Origin: Streptomyces sp. SID4985
Lineage (GTDB): Bacteria; Actinomycetota; Actinomycetes; Streptomycetales; Streptomycetaceae
Direction of reading: 5' to 3'
Assembly (NCBI RefSeq): GCF_009863025.1
Contig: NZ_WWIR01000260.1
Location: forward strand, 1 to 32,249
DNA length: 32,249 nt
Below the pieces are notes generated by a model. The model searched no databases. It was not told the origin of the DNA and saw only the letters and a list, made by a program, of their open reading frames with translations. This document shows, one piece after another, positions 7,777-16,400 of the stretch (position 1 is its first letter; every line of letters begins with the position of its first letter). Both the position numbers and the translations under genes were made by a program.

Positions 7777-9054
7777 ATGAAGCCAGAGTTCAGCCGGCGG
7801 CGGGCCGTGACCGCCCACCTGACGAAACTCAATGCGAGACGTGTCTCTGCCGTGTGCTCAGCGCTGGGCATGCTGGTCCTCGGATCAGTGGCCGTGGGGC
7901 CCGAGGCGGCCGCATCGGACATCCAGTCGAAGCAGTGGTACCTGAAGGCGATGGGTGCCGAGGAGATGTGGAAGTACAGCACTGGCAAGGGGGTGAAGGT
8001 GGCCGTCATCGACAGTGGAATCAATCCGAATACGCCTTCGCTCAAGGGCCAGGTGCTGGCCGACGAGGTGCCGAAGTCGGTGGCTTATCACGTCACTCAG
8101 GACTATGCGGGCCACGGCACCGACATGGCCGAGCTGATCGCCGGTACGGGAGCGGGAGGCGAGATCAAGGGGCTCGCGCCGGGAGCCAAGGTCGTTCCTT
8201 ACCGGATCTACGGGGAAGGCTTGAAGGACCCGAAGGAAAAGGAGCGAACTCCCAGTGCGACGGCTGCGATCAAGGCGGCAGCCGACAGCGACGTCAAGAT
8301 CATCAACATGTCGTTCGCGAGCCCTTACTACAGCCTGGACGAGGAAGAGGCCATCAAGTACGCCGCTTCCAAGGGTAAATTGCTGTTCGCGGGTATAGGC
8401 AACACGGGGGACAAGGGAAACAAGGGGCAGTACCCCGCCCAATACCCCTATGCGGTCGGTGTGTCCGCCATCAACGAAGACGGCGAAGTCGGCAAGTTCT
8501 CCACTCATGGTAATTACGTAGACTTCGCGGCACCGGGTGTTGGCATCCCCTCTTGGTGCGACAACACCTTCACCAAGCGCTGCATCGCGTACGGCACGAG
8601 CCCCGCGACGGCGCTTGCCTCCGCCTCCGCCGCCCTCATCTGGTCCGCCCACCCCGACTGGACCGCGAACCAGGTCCTCCGCTCCCTCATCGACACCGCC
8701 GCCCGAACCTGGCCGAAGGACAAGCCCGGCACGTACCTCGGCTACGGAGTGGTCCGCCCTCGTCGGGTGCTGATCAACAAGAACATCGACCCGGGCCCGG
8801 CGAACGTGGACCCCCTCGCGAAGGAGAACGGAACGGCGGACGGTGAGGGTGAGGACGCCAAGGGCACCTCCACCCCCACCCCGTCGCCCAAGCCCTCCGC
8901 GGGAGACAAGGCCGACGGACAGACCTCCGCCGCCGCCAAGACCACCGACTCCGGCGACCACACCCGCACATGGGTGACCATCGGCGCCGCAGCAGCCGTA
9001 CTACTCATCGCAGGAGCCGGTTTCGCCGTGCTGCGCGCACGCCGTAACGCCTAG
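7777..9054 (+). CDS. mycP: mycosin, type VII secretion subtilisin-like protease
   Basis: A 425-aa membrane-anchored serine protease of the S8 family that belongs to the ESX core. It has an N-terminal signal peptide (about residues 1-47, hydrophobic core 26-40) and a catalytic triad D79 (VAVIDSGI), H113 (GHGTDMA) and S275 (AYGTSPATAL), with oxyanion N209 (GIGNTG). A Thr/Pro/Ser linker spans 350-390, one TM helix lies near 399-418, and a short basic tail (RARRNA) follows. This signal-protease-linker-TM order is the mycosin architecture. The protease domain faces outward and in mycobacteria stabilises the membrane complex. The Pro usually found four residues after the catalytic Ser is replaced by Ala here. 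The gene lies 24 bases after the PPE-like gene. Confidence 0.95.
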   Translation: MKPEFSRRRAVTAHLTKLNARRVSAVCSALGMLVLGSVAVGPEAAASDIQSKQWYLKAMGAEEMWKYSTGKGVKVAVIDSGINPNTPSLKGQVLADEVPKSVAYHVTQDYAGHGTDMAELIAGTGAGGEIKGLAPGAKVVPYRIYGEGLKDPKEKERTPSATAAIKAAADSDVKIINMSFASPYYSLDEEEAIKYAASKGKLLFAGIGNTGDKGNKGQYPAQYPYAVGVSAINEDGEVGKFSTHGNYVDFAAPGVGIPSWCDNTFTKRCIAYGTSPATALASASAALIWSAHPDWTANQVLRSLIDTAARTWPKDKPGTYLGYGVVRPRRVLINKNIDPGPANVDPLAKENGTADGEGEDAKGTSTPTPSPKPSAGDKADGQTSAAAKTTDSGDHTRTWVTIGAAAAVLLIAGAGFAVLRARRNA

Positions 9055-9070
9055 ACCGGACCCGCGTACG

Positions 9071-9091
9071 CGGCCGCTCGCCGAGCGGCCG
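9071..9091 (+). other. GC-rich hairpin between mycP and esxB
   Basis: A perfect nine-base-pair stem (CGGCCGCTC / GAGCGGCCG) with loop GCC, 17 bases after the mycosin stop and without a U-tract. It lies inside the operon, so it may act as an mRNA processing or stability element that separates mycP from the highly expressed esx pair. Confidence 0.5.
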
Positions 9092-9165
9092 GCACTCCGC
9101 CTGTCAGGGGCGAGGCCCCAGAACCCCGCCCCGGGCAAGGCCAGTTCACACAGAAGGGCATCGAA

Positions 9166-9504
9166 ATGGCGCAGCGCCAGAAGGTAAGTGACAAGGACCT
9201 CATCGTCCTCGAAAAGGAGCTCACGCACCGTTTCGAGAGCGTCAAGGGCCAGCTCAAGGAACTCCAGGCCCTCATCGACAGCCTCGAGGGCAACTGGAAG
9301 GGCATCGGCGCCGGTGCCTTCAACACCAAGCAGACCGAGATCAACGAGCGCATGGTGCACATCGGCGGCATCCTCGTGAAGTTCATCGAGGCGATGAGCC
9401 AGACCCGGCGCATCAAGGACGGCACCGAGGACGAGGTCCGCGCCCAGGTGCAGGGCATCGACGTGAACCTCGGCGGTTCGCACTCCGCGCTGTCGAACTA
9501 CTGA
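9166..9504 (+). CDS. esxB: WXG100 protein, EsxB-like
   Basis: A 112-aa WXG100 protein, the usual size for this family. Two helices flank the turn W44-K45-G46 in LEGNWKGIGAGAF. The sequence lacks a signal peptide, as expected for an ESX substrate, and no YxxxD/E motif is visible at the C-terminus. EsxA and EsxB are known to form a heterodimer secreted by the type VII system and needed for normal sporulation in S. coelicolor. I assign EsxB by position (first of the pair) and by the YxxxD being on the second protein, so the A/B naming is less certain than the family. It is 40 bases upstream of esxA. Confidence 0.9.
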   Translation: MAQRQKVSDKDLIVLEKELTHRFESVKGQLKELQALIDSLEGNWKGIGAGAFNTKQTEINERMVHIGGILVKFIEAMSQTRRIKDGTEDEVRAQVQGIDVNLGGSHSALSNY

Positions 9505-9544
9505 TCCCCGCCCGCCCATTCTTTCTCGCGAAAACGGAGCAACC

Positions 9545-9847
9545 ATGAGCGCCAACAACAGCGGCGAGCTGGAAGTCACTTACCAGAGCCTCGACGAGAC
9601 CGCCACGCAGCTGGCCAACCACGCCAAGCGGCTCGAGGAGAGCCTGGAGGCCATCAAGCAGAAGGTCGCCAGCGTCGCCGGTATGTGGGAGGGCGAGGCC
9701 CACACCGTCTACGCCGAGCGCCAGGCCGACTGGGACAAGCAGGCCAAGGGCATCCACGAGGCCCTGATGGCCATCAGCCGCGTCGTCCACTCGGCCGGCG
9801 GCGACTACCTCGGCGGCGACAAGAAGGCCGCCAGCTACTACATGTAA
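9545..9847 (+). CDS. esxA: WXG100 protein, EsxA-like
   Basis: A 100-aa WXG100 protein. The ATG has GGAG five bases ahead. Helix one (about 14-44) and helix two (about 52-82) flank W48-E49-G50 in AGMWEGEAHTVY. The tail has Y88-L-G-G-D92, a textbook YxxxD export signal, followed by SYYM. It forms the expected heterodimer with the preceding protein and is the last gene of the plus-strand ESX operon, closed by a strong terminator 15 bases downstream. Confidence 0.93.
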   Translation: MSANNSGELEVTYQSLDETATQLANHAKRLEESLEAIKQKVASVAGMWEGEAHTVYAERQADWDKQAKGIHEALMAISRVVHSAGGDYLGGDKKAASYYM

Positions 9848-9862
9848 GTCACGGCACCGGCA

Positions 9863-9895
9863 AAGGGTGGGCACGCACGGGAGGTGCCCACCCTT
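9863..9895. terminator. bidirectional terminator between convergent ESX operons
   Basis: A perfect 12-base-pair stem (AAGGGTGGGCAC / GTGCCCACCCTT) with a nine-base loop, flanked by A-rich and T-rich ends. It lies between esxA and the convergent lipoprotein gene, so it can serve both strands. Confidence 0.85.
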
Positions 9896-9939
9896 CGCCG
9901 TACCCGCGTACGGAACTCAGGGCCCCGTACGCCCGCCCC

Positions 9940-10614
9940 TCACCCCAGCCCCGCCTCCGACGCACACCCGGCTTCCCGCGCCACCGCCCGGGAAATCGAA
10001 CCGAGGATCGCGATGCGGTCCGCGTTCGGGTCCTCGCCGCGCAAGCGGCCCGCAGGGGAGTACATTTCGGCCTTCACGTACTTCGTGTCGCCAATGTGTG
10101 ACTGGCTGGACGGTGCTTTGGTGGCGCATCGAAAGTAGACGTCGACTCCATCGCGTCCGGTCCTCGTATACACACCCAGCGACTGTCTGCCGGAACCTGA
10201 TTCGGCTCCTGCCGACTTGGGGTACGTGTCGTCTGCCGAGAACTGGATGTCCAGGAGCGGATGATCGCTGCCGTCGCCGGACGTGTAGATCAGACAGACG
10301 CCCTGCTGGTCGTACTCATCGTGCAGGTGCTGGACCGTGTACCGCACGGAGAACAGATTCGGGACGTTTCCCCCGGCCGACTCGTCGAACCGGTCCGTAC
10401 CCGCCAGTCGGCGCAGCGCGCTTTGGGCCGGTGCGTCGAGCGTGCCGCCGCAGAGCCGAGCCGCAGTGACGTCTGTGCCAGGTTCCTTCTTATCCTTCTT
10501 GCCCGTGTCGTCGCTGCATCCGCCGACCAGCAGTGCCGCGGCCACGACGGTGACGACAACCGGTCCCTGGACGCCGAAGCGACTCCGGGCACCGATCCCT
10601 GAGATTCGCCGCAC
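9940..10614 (-). CDS. secreted lipoprotein, ESX module B
   Basis: A 224-aa predicted lipoprotein. The GTG start has GGGGAG close upstream, and the signal peptide ends LLVGGC with lipid-modified Cys33. The overall identity with the lipoprotein array at 107-2327 is low, but the cysteine plan is the same: RLCGGTLD, GVCLIYT, YFRCATK and EAGC at the end. The LCG motif is followed by a similar LRRLAG/LSRLLP stretch. I therefore place it in the same family. It is the last gene of the minus-strand operon eccC > small B > WXG B > lipoprotein, 13 bases after WXG protein B. Function unknown. Confidence 0.85.
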   Translation of the reverse strand: MRRISGIGARSRFGVQGPVVVTVVAAALLVGGCSDDTGKKDKKEPGTDVTAARLCGGTLDAPAQSALRRLAGTDRFDESAGGNVPNLFSVRYTVQHLHDEYDQQGVCLIYTSGDGSDHPLLDIQFSADDTYPKSAGAESGSGRQSLGVYTRTGRDGVDVYFRCATKAPSSQSHIGDTKYVKAEMYSPAGRLRGEDPNADRIAILGSISRAVAREAGCASEAGLG

Positions 10615-10627
10615 TTTCTCTCCCCGA

Positions 10628-12910
10628 TCAGCCCGCGTAAGGAGGTCGGCCCCGGTAATCGTTCTCCTGGGAGCCGATGCCCGTGTAATTGTTCTTTATC
10701 CCTTCGACCCAATTAAGGTCGTCGGCCGTCTGCCGTGCCCCCGGATGGCCCGTGAAGTATGCGTCGTAGATCAAGCCCAGGTCACGGGTGCCCTTGCCGA
10801 AGAAATCCCGGCTGCTCATCTGCGACGGCACCAGCGCCTTCTCCTCCGCCTTGTCCGTAGCCTTGTCGATCTCGTGCCCGAGCAGTGTGTTGACTGCCTC
10901 GGTGGCGGTGTCCGCGGCGAGCGGAGCGATGACGAGGGCCGCGGCGGTCGATCCGGGGACCGGGACGGCGGCGACGCCGCCGGCGACGACCGCTCCCACC
11001 GCCAGCTTCTTCCAGTCGGCGGACCGGCCCAGCGCCTTGTTGGCCTCCTCGGAGCTCTCGCCGTACGTCGTCGCCACCTGCTGTGCACGGGAGTGGTCCA
11101 GGATGCCGCGGGCCTCGGCGCCCACCGACATGATGTCCCGGGCGTGATTCATATGGGCTTCGTTGGTAGGCGGGTGGGTGTCCAGCATGCTCAGGGTGTA
11201 GAGGTGCTGGGCCACCGTCACGGCCTTGTGGGAGTGTTCGTCCTGGCCGAGAACGCTCAGGAAATCGATGGCTCCCTGGTTGCCGAACTGAGCCCGTCCG
11301 CCGTACCGGGCGGGGAAGTCACCCGCGTCCTTGGCGTGATCGCCGAGGCCGGAGAGCTCGTAGTCGAGGTCGTCGATGTACGCGCCCGCCATCTTGCCGA
11401 GGCTGTCGGCGAGTTCGGGCTGGTCGTGCAGCATCGTCGGGCCGTCCTTGCCTCCGTAGAGGTAGGCGACCTGTTCCATGACGCCGGCCGTGGCCGCGGT
11501 GCGCCCGTCGCCCGCTGTGACCTCTTTCGCGGTGGCGTCGGCCGAGTAGCCGGTGGTGGCCGCGTCCAGGGCCCGCCCCAGCGAGTTGCGGCCCGCGACG
11601 TAATCGTGGTCGCCCTCGAACGTCGAGTCGGAGAGCCAGACCCGTTCCGTCGTCAGGTACTTCAGATGGCCGTTGACCTCGGAGTCCTTGTCGACGGTGT
11701 CGCCGGTTCCGTCGGGCTGCGCGAAGAACTGCGTCGATGCCTCCGGGTTGTGGCCCAGCGCCTCCAGGAAGCCGGTCATGGGGTCGCGGCCGCGGTCGTT
11801 CTTGTAGCCCCAGAAGTTCAGGTCGCCCTGGTTCAGATTGTTGATCCAGGGGCTCATGGGCTGCCCGTTGACCTGTTTGTCGTACGCGAGGAGCTTGTCG
11901 CCGTAGTTGTTGAGGAACTGGTCGTCGTAGTCGCCGAAACGCATCAGGTTGCTCATGACCGCGTAGCCGAGCGGATTGTTCGCGTCGTCGGTGCCGAGCT
12001 GGTCGGGGCCCAGGCCGATCATCCGCTTCTCCCAGCCCTGCATCCTGTCGCTGTCGGAGAGGGTGGCCCGGCCGATGACGGTTCCGAGGTTCTTCTGGAG
12101 CTGCTTCGCCTGCTTGGCGCGCTCCGGGTCGTACGTGCCCTGGTAGGGATCGGCGATGCCGGCCCAGAAGGTGAGTACCTTCTTGGGGCCGACCTGGGTG
12201 GCGAACTCCTCCGCGAAGAGCGGATCGTTCTTGTACTTGGCCAGACTGGCGTTGAGCGAGGCGAGTTCGGTGCTCGTCACGTCGTGCGGGTTCTTCTTGA
12301 GAATCTTCGCCAGACGGTCGGCGTCCGCGACGGCCTTGGCCGCCGCGTCCCGGTCACCGTAAGCGGCGCTGGAGAAACCGAACCTGGCCTGGTTCACGAT
12401 CAGCGTGAGGGCCTTCGCCGCGGTGCTGTCGCTCTCGTCGGCCTTGCTCAGGATGCGCTGAATCTCGTCGCGGAGGCCGTCGACGTCCTTCTGGTCGACG
12501 GCGCCGGACTTGCCGCTGGGGTCGGCGGCCCAGTCGGGGCGTGTGTTGCCGGTGACGGTGAACGTGCCGTGACCGGTGTCGACGACGGTGAGGTTCTTCG
12601 CCGCTCCCCGCGCGATCGCCTCGTTCAACTGGGTCCGGTAGTCGATGAGTTCGCTGCGGGTGTCCTTGAGGATCTTCGCGACGGTGTCCGCCTGCGTGTG
12701 GGCGTCCGCGAACTCCTTCGCCGTCTTGTCGATGAACTCACGGCTCACCTGGGCGTTGACGCCTGCCCAGTTCGCCTTGTCGGCCTTGGCCTTGAGGTTG
12801 TCGCGGGCGTCCGCCCGCAGGGTGTCGAGCTTCTTGGCCATCTCCTCCCAGTCGGTGATGGCCTCACCGAGTTGGGAGAAGTTGCCGTCACGCAATGCGT
12901 TGAGGTCCAT
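10628..12910 (-). CDS. large WXG-motif ESX-associated protein B (DUF6571-like)
   Basis: A 760-aa paralogue of the protein at 2324-4633. It has an N-terminal WXG-type hairpin with W48-A49-G50 in ANWAGVNAQV, a helical region to ~200, then LMRFGDYDDQFLNN (~325) and FLEALGHNPEASTQFF (~385) at the same positions as in protein A. Unlike protein A, residues ~633-677 are strongly hydrophobic and Ala/Val/Pro-rich (KKLAVGAVVAGGVAAVPVPG and onward), possibly membrane-interacting. The start is five bases after the stop of small protein B and it is in the same operon as eccC, which ties it to the secretion machine. I suspect DUF6571. No catalytic motif was recognised. The last ~25 codons are AT-richer and use codons such as ATA and AAT that are rare nearby. 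Confidence 0.86.
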   Translation of the reverse strand: MDLNALRDGNFSQLGEAITDWEEMAKKLDTLRADARDNLKAKADKANWAGVNAQVSREFIDKTAKEFADAHTQADTVAKILKDTRSELIDYRTQLNEAIARGAAKNLTVVDTGHGTFTVTGNTRPDWAADPSGKSGAVDQKDVDGLRDEIQRILSKADESDSTAAKALTLIVNQARFGFSSAAYGDRDAAAKAVADADRLAKILKKNPHDVTSTELASLNASLAKYKNDPLFAEEFATQVGPKKVLTFWAGIADPYQGTYDPERAKQAKQLQKNLGTVIGRATLSDSDRMQGWEKRMIGLGPDQLGTDDANNPLGYAVMSNLMRFGDYDDQFLNNYGDKLLAYDKQVNGQPMSPWINNLNQGDLNFWGYKNDRGRDPMTGFLEALGHNPEASTQFFAQPDGTGDTVDKDSEVNGHLKYLTTERVWLSDSTFEGDHDYVAGRNSLGRALDAATTGYSADATAKEVTAGDGRTAATAGVMEQVAYLYGGKDGPTMLHDQPELADSLGKMAGAYIDDLDYELSGLGDHAKDAGDFPARYGGRAQFGNQGAIDFLSVLGQDEHSHKAVTVAQHLYTLSMLDTHPPTNEAHMNHARDIMSVGAEARGILDHSRAQQVATTYGESSEEANKALGRSADWKKLAVGAVVAGGVAAVPVPGSTAAALVIAPLAADTATEAVNTLLGHEIDKATDKAEEKALVPSQMSSRDFFGKGTRDLGLIYDAYFTGHPGARQTADDLNWVEGIKNNYTGIGSQENDYRGRPPYAG

Positions 12911-12915
12911 CCCCG

Positions 12916-13362
12916 TCAGCCGCCCTTCCGCTCGTCGAAGCCCTGGTCCAGCTGGGAGATGCTGCTGAGGGTGCCTGCGATGTAGGACTCGTCGGCCGCG
13001 TGCTGGTTCTTGGTGTAACGCAGGTGGTTGGAGATGTGGGCGCAGGCGTCGAGGAGTGTCTGAACCTGGTCGACCCAGTGTCCGGCGACGTGATCGAGGG
13101 CGGCTCCGATGGCGAAACCCTCGCTCGTGAGTCCTCCGGCCGCTTTCAGCGAGGACATGCGCGCGTGGTCGCTGTAGTGCCCGAAGTCCTCGAACAGGTC
13201 GTGGGCCGCCTTGCCGATGGCGGCCAGGTCCGTGTCGTGCACGGTGAGATCACCGCGCGGAATCGATGCACCGGCGTCGGGCGGTACATGGTCGATCCGC
13301 GTGTGCGCCGCCTGGCTCCTCGCGGCATCCGCCTTCAGTTGCTCCCACTCGTCCCACGCCAT
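12916..13362 (-). CDS. small helical ESX-associated protein B (partner of WXG protein B)
   Basis: A 148-aa paralogue of the protein at 4643-5128. The two share MAWDEWEQLKA at the N-terminus, VHxxDL in the middle, and QTLLDACAHISNHLRYTK with a following HAADE segment near the C-terminus. The poly-Gly run of the other copy is absent. It has no signal peptide or TM helix. The gene lies between eccC (73-base gap) and WXG protein B (five-base gap) on the same strand. I infer a cytoplasmic targeting partner or co-secreted heterodimer half of the large protein. No named family recognised. Confidence 0.85.
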   Translation of the reverse strand: MAWDEWEQLKADAARSQAAHTRIDHVPPDAGASIPRGDLTVHDTDLAAIGKAAHDLFEDFGHYSDHARMSSLKAAGGLTSEGFAIGAALDHVAGHWVDQVQTLLDACAHISNHLRYTKNQHAADESYIAGTLSSISQLDQGFDERKGG

Positions 13363-13435
13363 CTGTCGAGCCTCCCCGTTTCTCCCATGCCGCGCCGCCG
13401 AGACGCGGCCCCGTCACCCCACGACCGGCACCCGC

Positions 13436-16400
13436 CTAGTACTCCACCTCCACCCACCCCGTCTGCACCAACGGCTTCCCCCGCTTCCGCGACACGAAGA
13501 CGCCCCGTCCCGCGGGCATCGGACGCGGCCGGACGCCGCCGAGGATGTCGCCCTCGCCCGGGTCGCCGGACAGGATGAGGCCCTGGGCGCCGAGTTCCTT
13601 CATGCGCTGGAGGACGGGCTCGTAGGAGGCGCGGCTCGCGCCCGCGGAGGAGCGGGCGATGATGAAGCGGACGCCGACGTCGCGGGCGAAGGGGAGCATC
13701 TCGGTGAGGCCCGCGAGGGGGTTGCCGGTGGAGGTGGAGACGAGGTCGTAGTCGTCGATGACGACGAAGACCTGCGGGCCCCGCCACCAGCTGCGCTCGC
13801 GGAGTTGCTGCGCGGTCACGTCGGCGGTCGGGGTACGGCGCTGCATGAGGTCGGCGAGGGCCGTCATGTGGTGGTCCATCTGGCTGGACATGGGGATGTA
13901 CTCGGCCAGGTGGGTCGCCGGGGTGACGTCCAGCAGGGAGCGCCGGTTGTCGACGACGAAGAATTTCGCCTCGTCGCCGCCGTACCGCCGGGTCAGCTGC
14001 TCGATCAGCAGCCGGAGCAGGTTGGACTTGCCGGACTCGCTCTCGCCGAAGACCAGGAAGAACGGGTCCTGCTCGAAGTCGAGGAACACCGGCTCCAGGT
14101 TCTCCTCGTCGAGCGCGAAGGCGATCCCCTGCTTCGGGAAACGGTCGCCCGAGGGCAGCTCGGACGCCTCCAACTGCCGGGGAAGAAGGCGTACTTCGGG
14201 CGCGCCCGGGCCCTGCCAGTGGCGGGAGACCTCGGTGGTCAGCGCGGCCGTGGCGTCCGCCAGGTCGGTGTCGGAGGTCAGGCCGTCGATGCGCGGCACC
14301 GCCGCCATGAAGTGCAGCTTCTGCGGGGACAGACCGCGTCCCGGCACACCCGCGGGCACGTTCGCCGCGACCTTGCGGTCGACCTCGGAGTCCATGACGT
14401 CACCGAGCCGCAGTTCGAGCCGGTTCATCAGGTGGTCCTTGAGGTTCGCCCGGACCTCCATGGAGCGCGACGCCGTGATGACGACGTGGATGCCGTAACC
14501 CAGACCGCGCGCGGCGATGTCCAGGACGGCCTGCTCCAGACCCTCGTAGTCGGTACGGAAGTTGCCCCAGCCGTCGATGACGAGGAAGACGTCGCCCCAG
14601 GGCTGGTCGGCGACCGAGATGTCACCGCGCGCCCGGCGGGCCCGGAACTCGGCGATCGAGGGGATGCCCGCCGAGCGGAAGTACTCCTCGCGGCGGGTGA
14701 GGACGCCGTACACCTCGGAGACCGTGCGCCGCACCCGCTCCGGGTCCAGGCGCGAGGCGATCCCGCCGACGTGAGGGAGCCCGGCCACGGCCGAGAGCCC
14801 GCCACCACCGAAGTCGAGGCCGTAGAACTGCACTTCCTGCGGGGTGTGCGTGAGCGCGAAGGAGCAGATCAGGCTGCGCAGCAGCGTGGACTTGCCGGAC
14901 TGTGGGCCACCGAGGATCTGCATGTGTCCGGCCGCGCCGGAGAAGTCCAGCATGAGCCGGTCGCGCCGCTGCTCGTACGGCTTGTCGACCAGACCGGCGG
15001 GGACGATCAGACGGCCGGCGCCCTCGTAGTCGGGCTGGGTGAGACCGCGTCCCGGCACCGGGGCGAGGCCCGGCAGCAGCGCGTCGAGCGCGGGCGGGCT
15101 CTCCAGCGGCGGCAGCCACACCTGGTGCGCGGCCGGTCCCTGTGCCTCCAGACGGCGCACGATGACGTCGAGCACGGTGTCGGCGAGCGCGTCGTCCACG
15201 TCCTTGACGGACTCGGTGCGCGGCTGGGGCACGGCGGCGTAGTGCACGGGCACCTCGGCCGCCGTGAACAGCACCGGGCGCCGGTCCACCGGCAGCGGAC
15301 CGCCGGACAGCGCGGCCGCGCCCTGCGGCCCCGAGCGGTACACCCCGGAGACGTACGCCGCCTTGAAGCGCACCATCTCGTCCGTGCCGAACTTCAGGAA
15401 GCCGGAACCGGGCACGTTCGGCAGCTCGTAGGCGTCCGGGACGCCGAGGGCCGCGCGGGACTCGGCGGCGGAGAAGGTCCGCAGACCGATCCGGTACGAC
15501 AGATACGTCTCCAGACCGCGCAGCCGGCCCTCCTCCAGGCGCTGCGAGGCCAGCAGCAGATGCACGCCGAGCGAGCGGCCGATGCGGCCGATCTGCACGA
15601 ACATCTCGATGAAGTCCGGCTTGGCGGTGAGGAGTTCGCTGAACTCGTCGATCACCAGGACCAGCGAGGGGATCGGCTGCAGGGGCGCACCGGCGGCGCG
15701 CGCCTTCTCGTAGTCGTGGATGTTGGCGTAGTTGCCCGCGTCGCGCAGCATCTCCTGGCGGCGGTTCAGCTCGCCGCGGATGGAGTCGCCCATGCGGTCG
15801 ACCAGGGTGAGGTCGTCGGCCAGGTTGGTGATGACGGCGGCGACGTGCGGCATCTGCGACATGCCCGCGAAGGTCGCGCCGCCCTTGAAGTCGGCCAGGA
15901 CGAAGTTCAGGGTCTCCGAGGAGTGCGTGACGGCGAGGCCGAGCACCAGCGTGCGCAGCAGCTCCGACTTGCCGGAACCGGTCGCGCCGACGCACAGACC
16001 GTGCGGGCCCATGCCCTCCTGCGCGGCCTCCTTGAGGTCCAGCATGACCGGGCGGCCGTCCTCGCCGAGACCGATCGGCACGCGCAGCCGCTCGGCCAGC
16101 GCGCGCTGCCGCCAGGTCCGCTTGGTGTCGACGGAGGCGGCGTCGCCGAGCCCGAGCAGATCGGTGAACTCCAGGTTGGCGAGCAGCGGTTCGTCGTCGT
16201 CCCCGCCCGAGGCCATCCGCAGCGGCGCGAGCTGGCGGGCCAGCGCCTCGGCGGACTCGGGGGAGAGGGCGTCCGGAGTGCCCTCGTAGACGATCCCGTG
16301 GCCGGACTCCAGGTGCAGCGTGCCGGGCCGTACGACGACGGACAGGTCGCCCGCCATGCCGGTGGGCTCGCCCGGCGCCACCTCGACCAGCGTGACGCCC

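Noticed and set aside
10337-12985. Long plus-strand open frame (882 aa) antisense to WXG protein B
   Set aside because: Same reason; it spans three minus-strand genes and has no recognisable motif.
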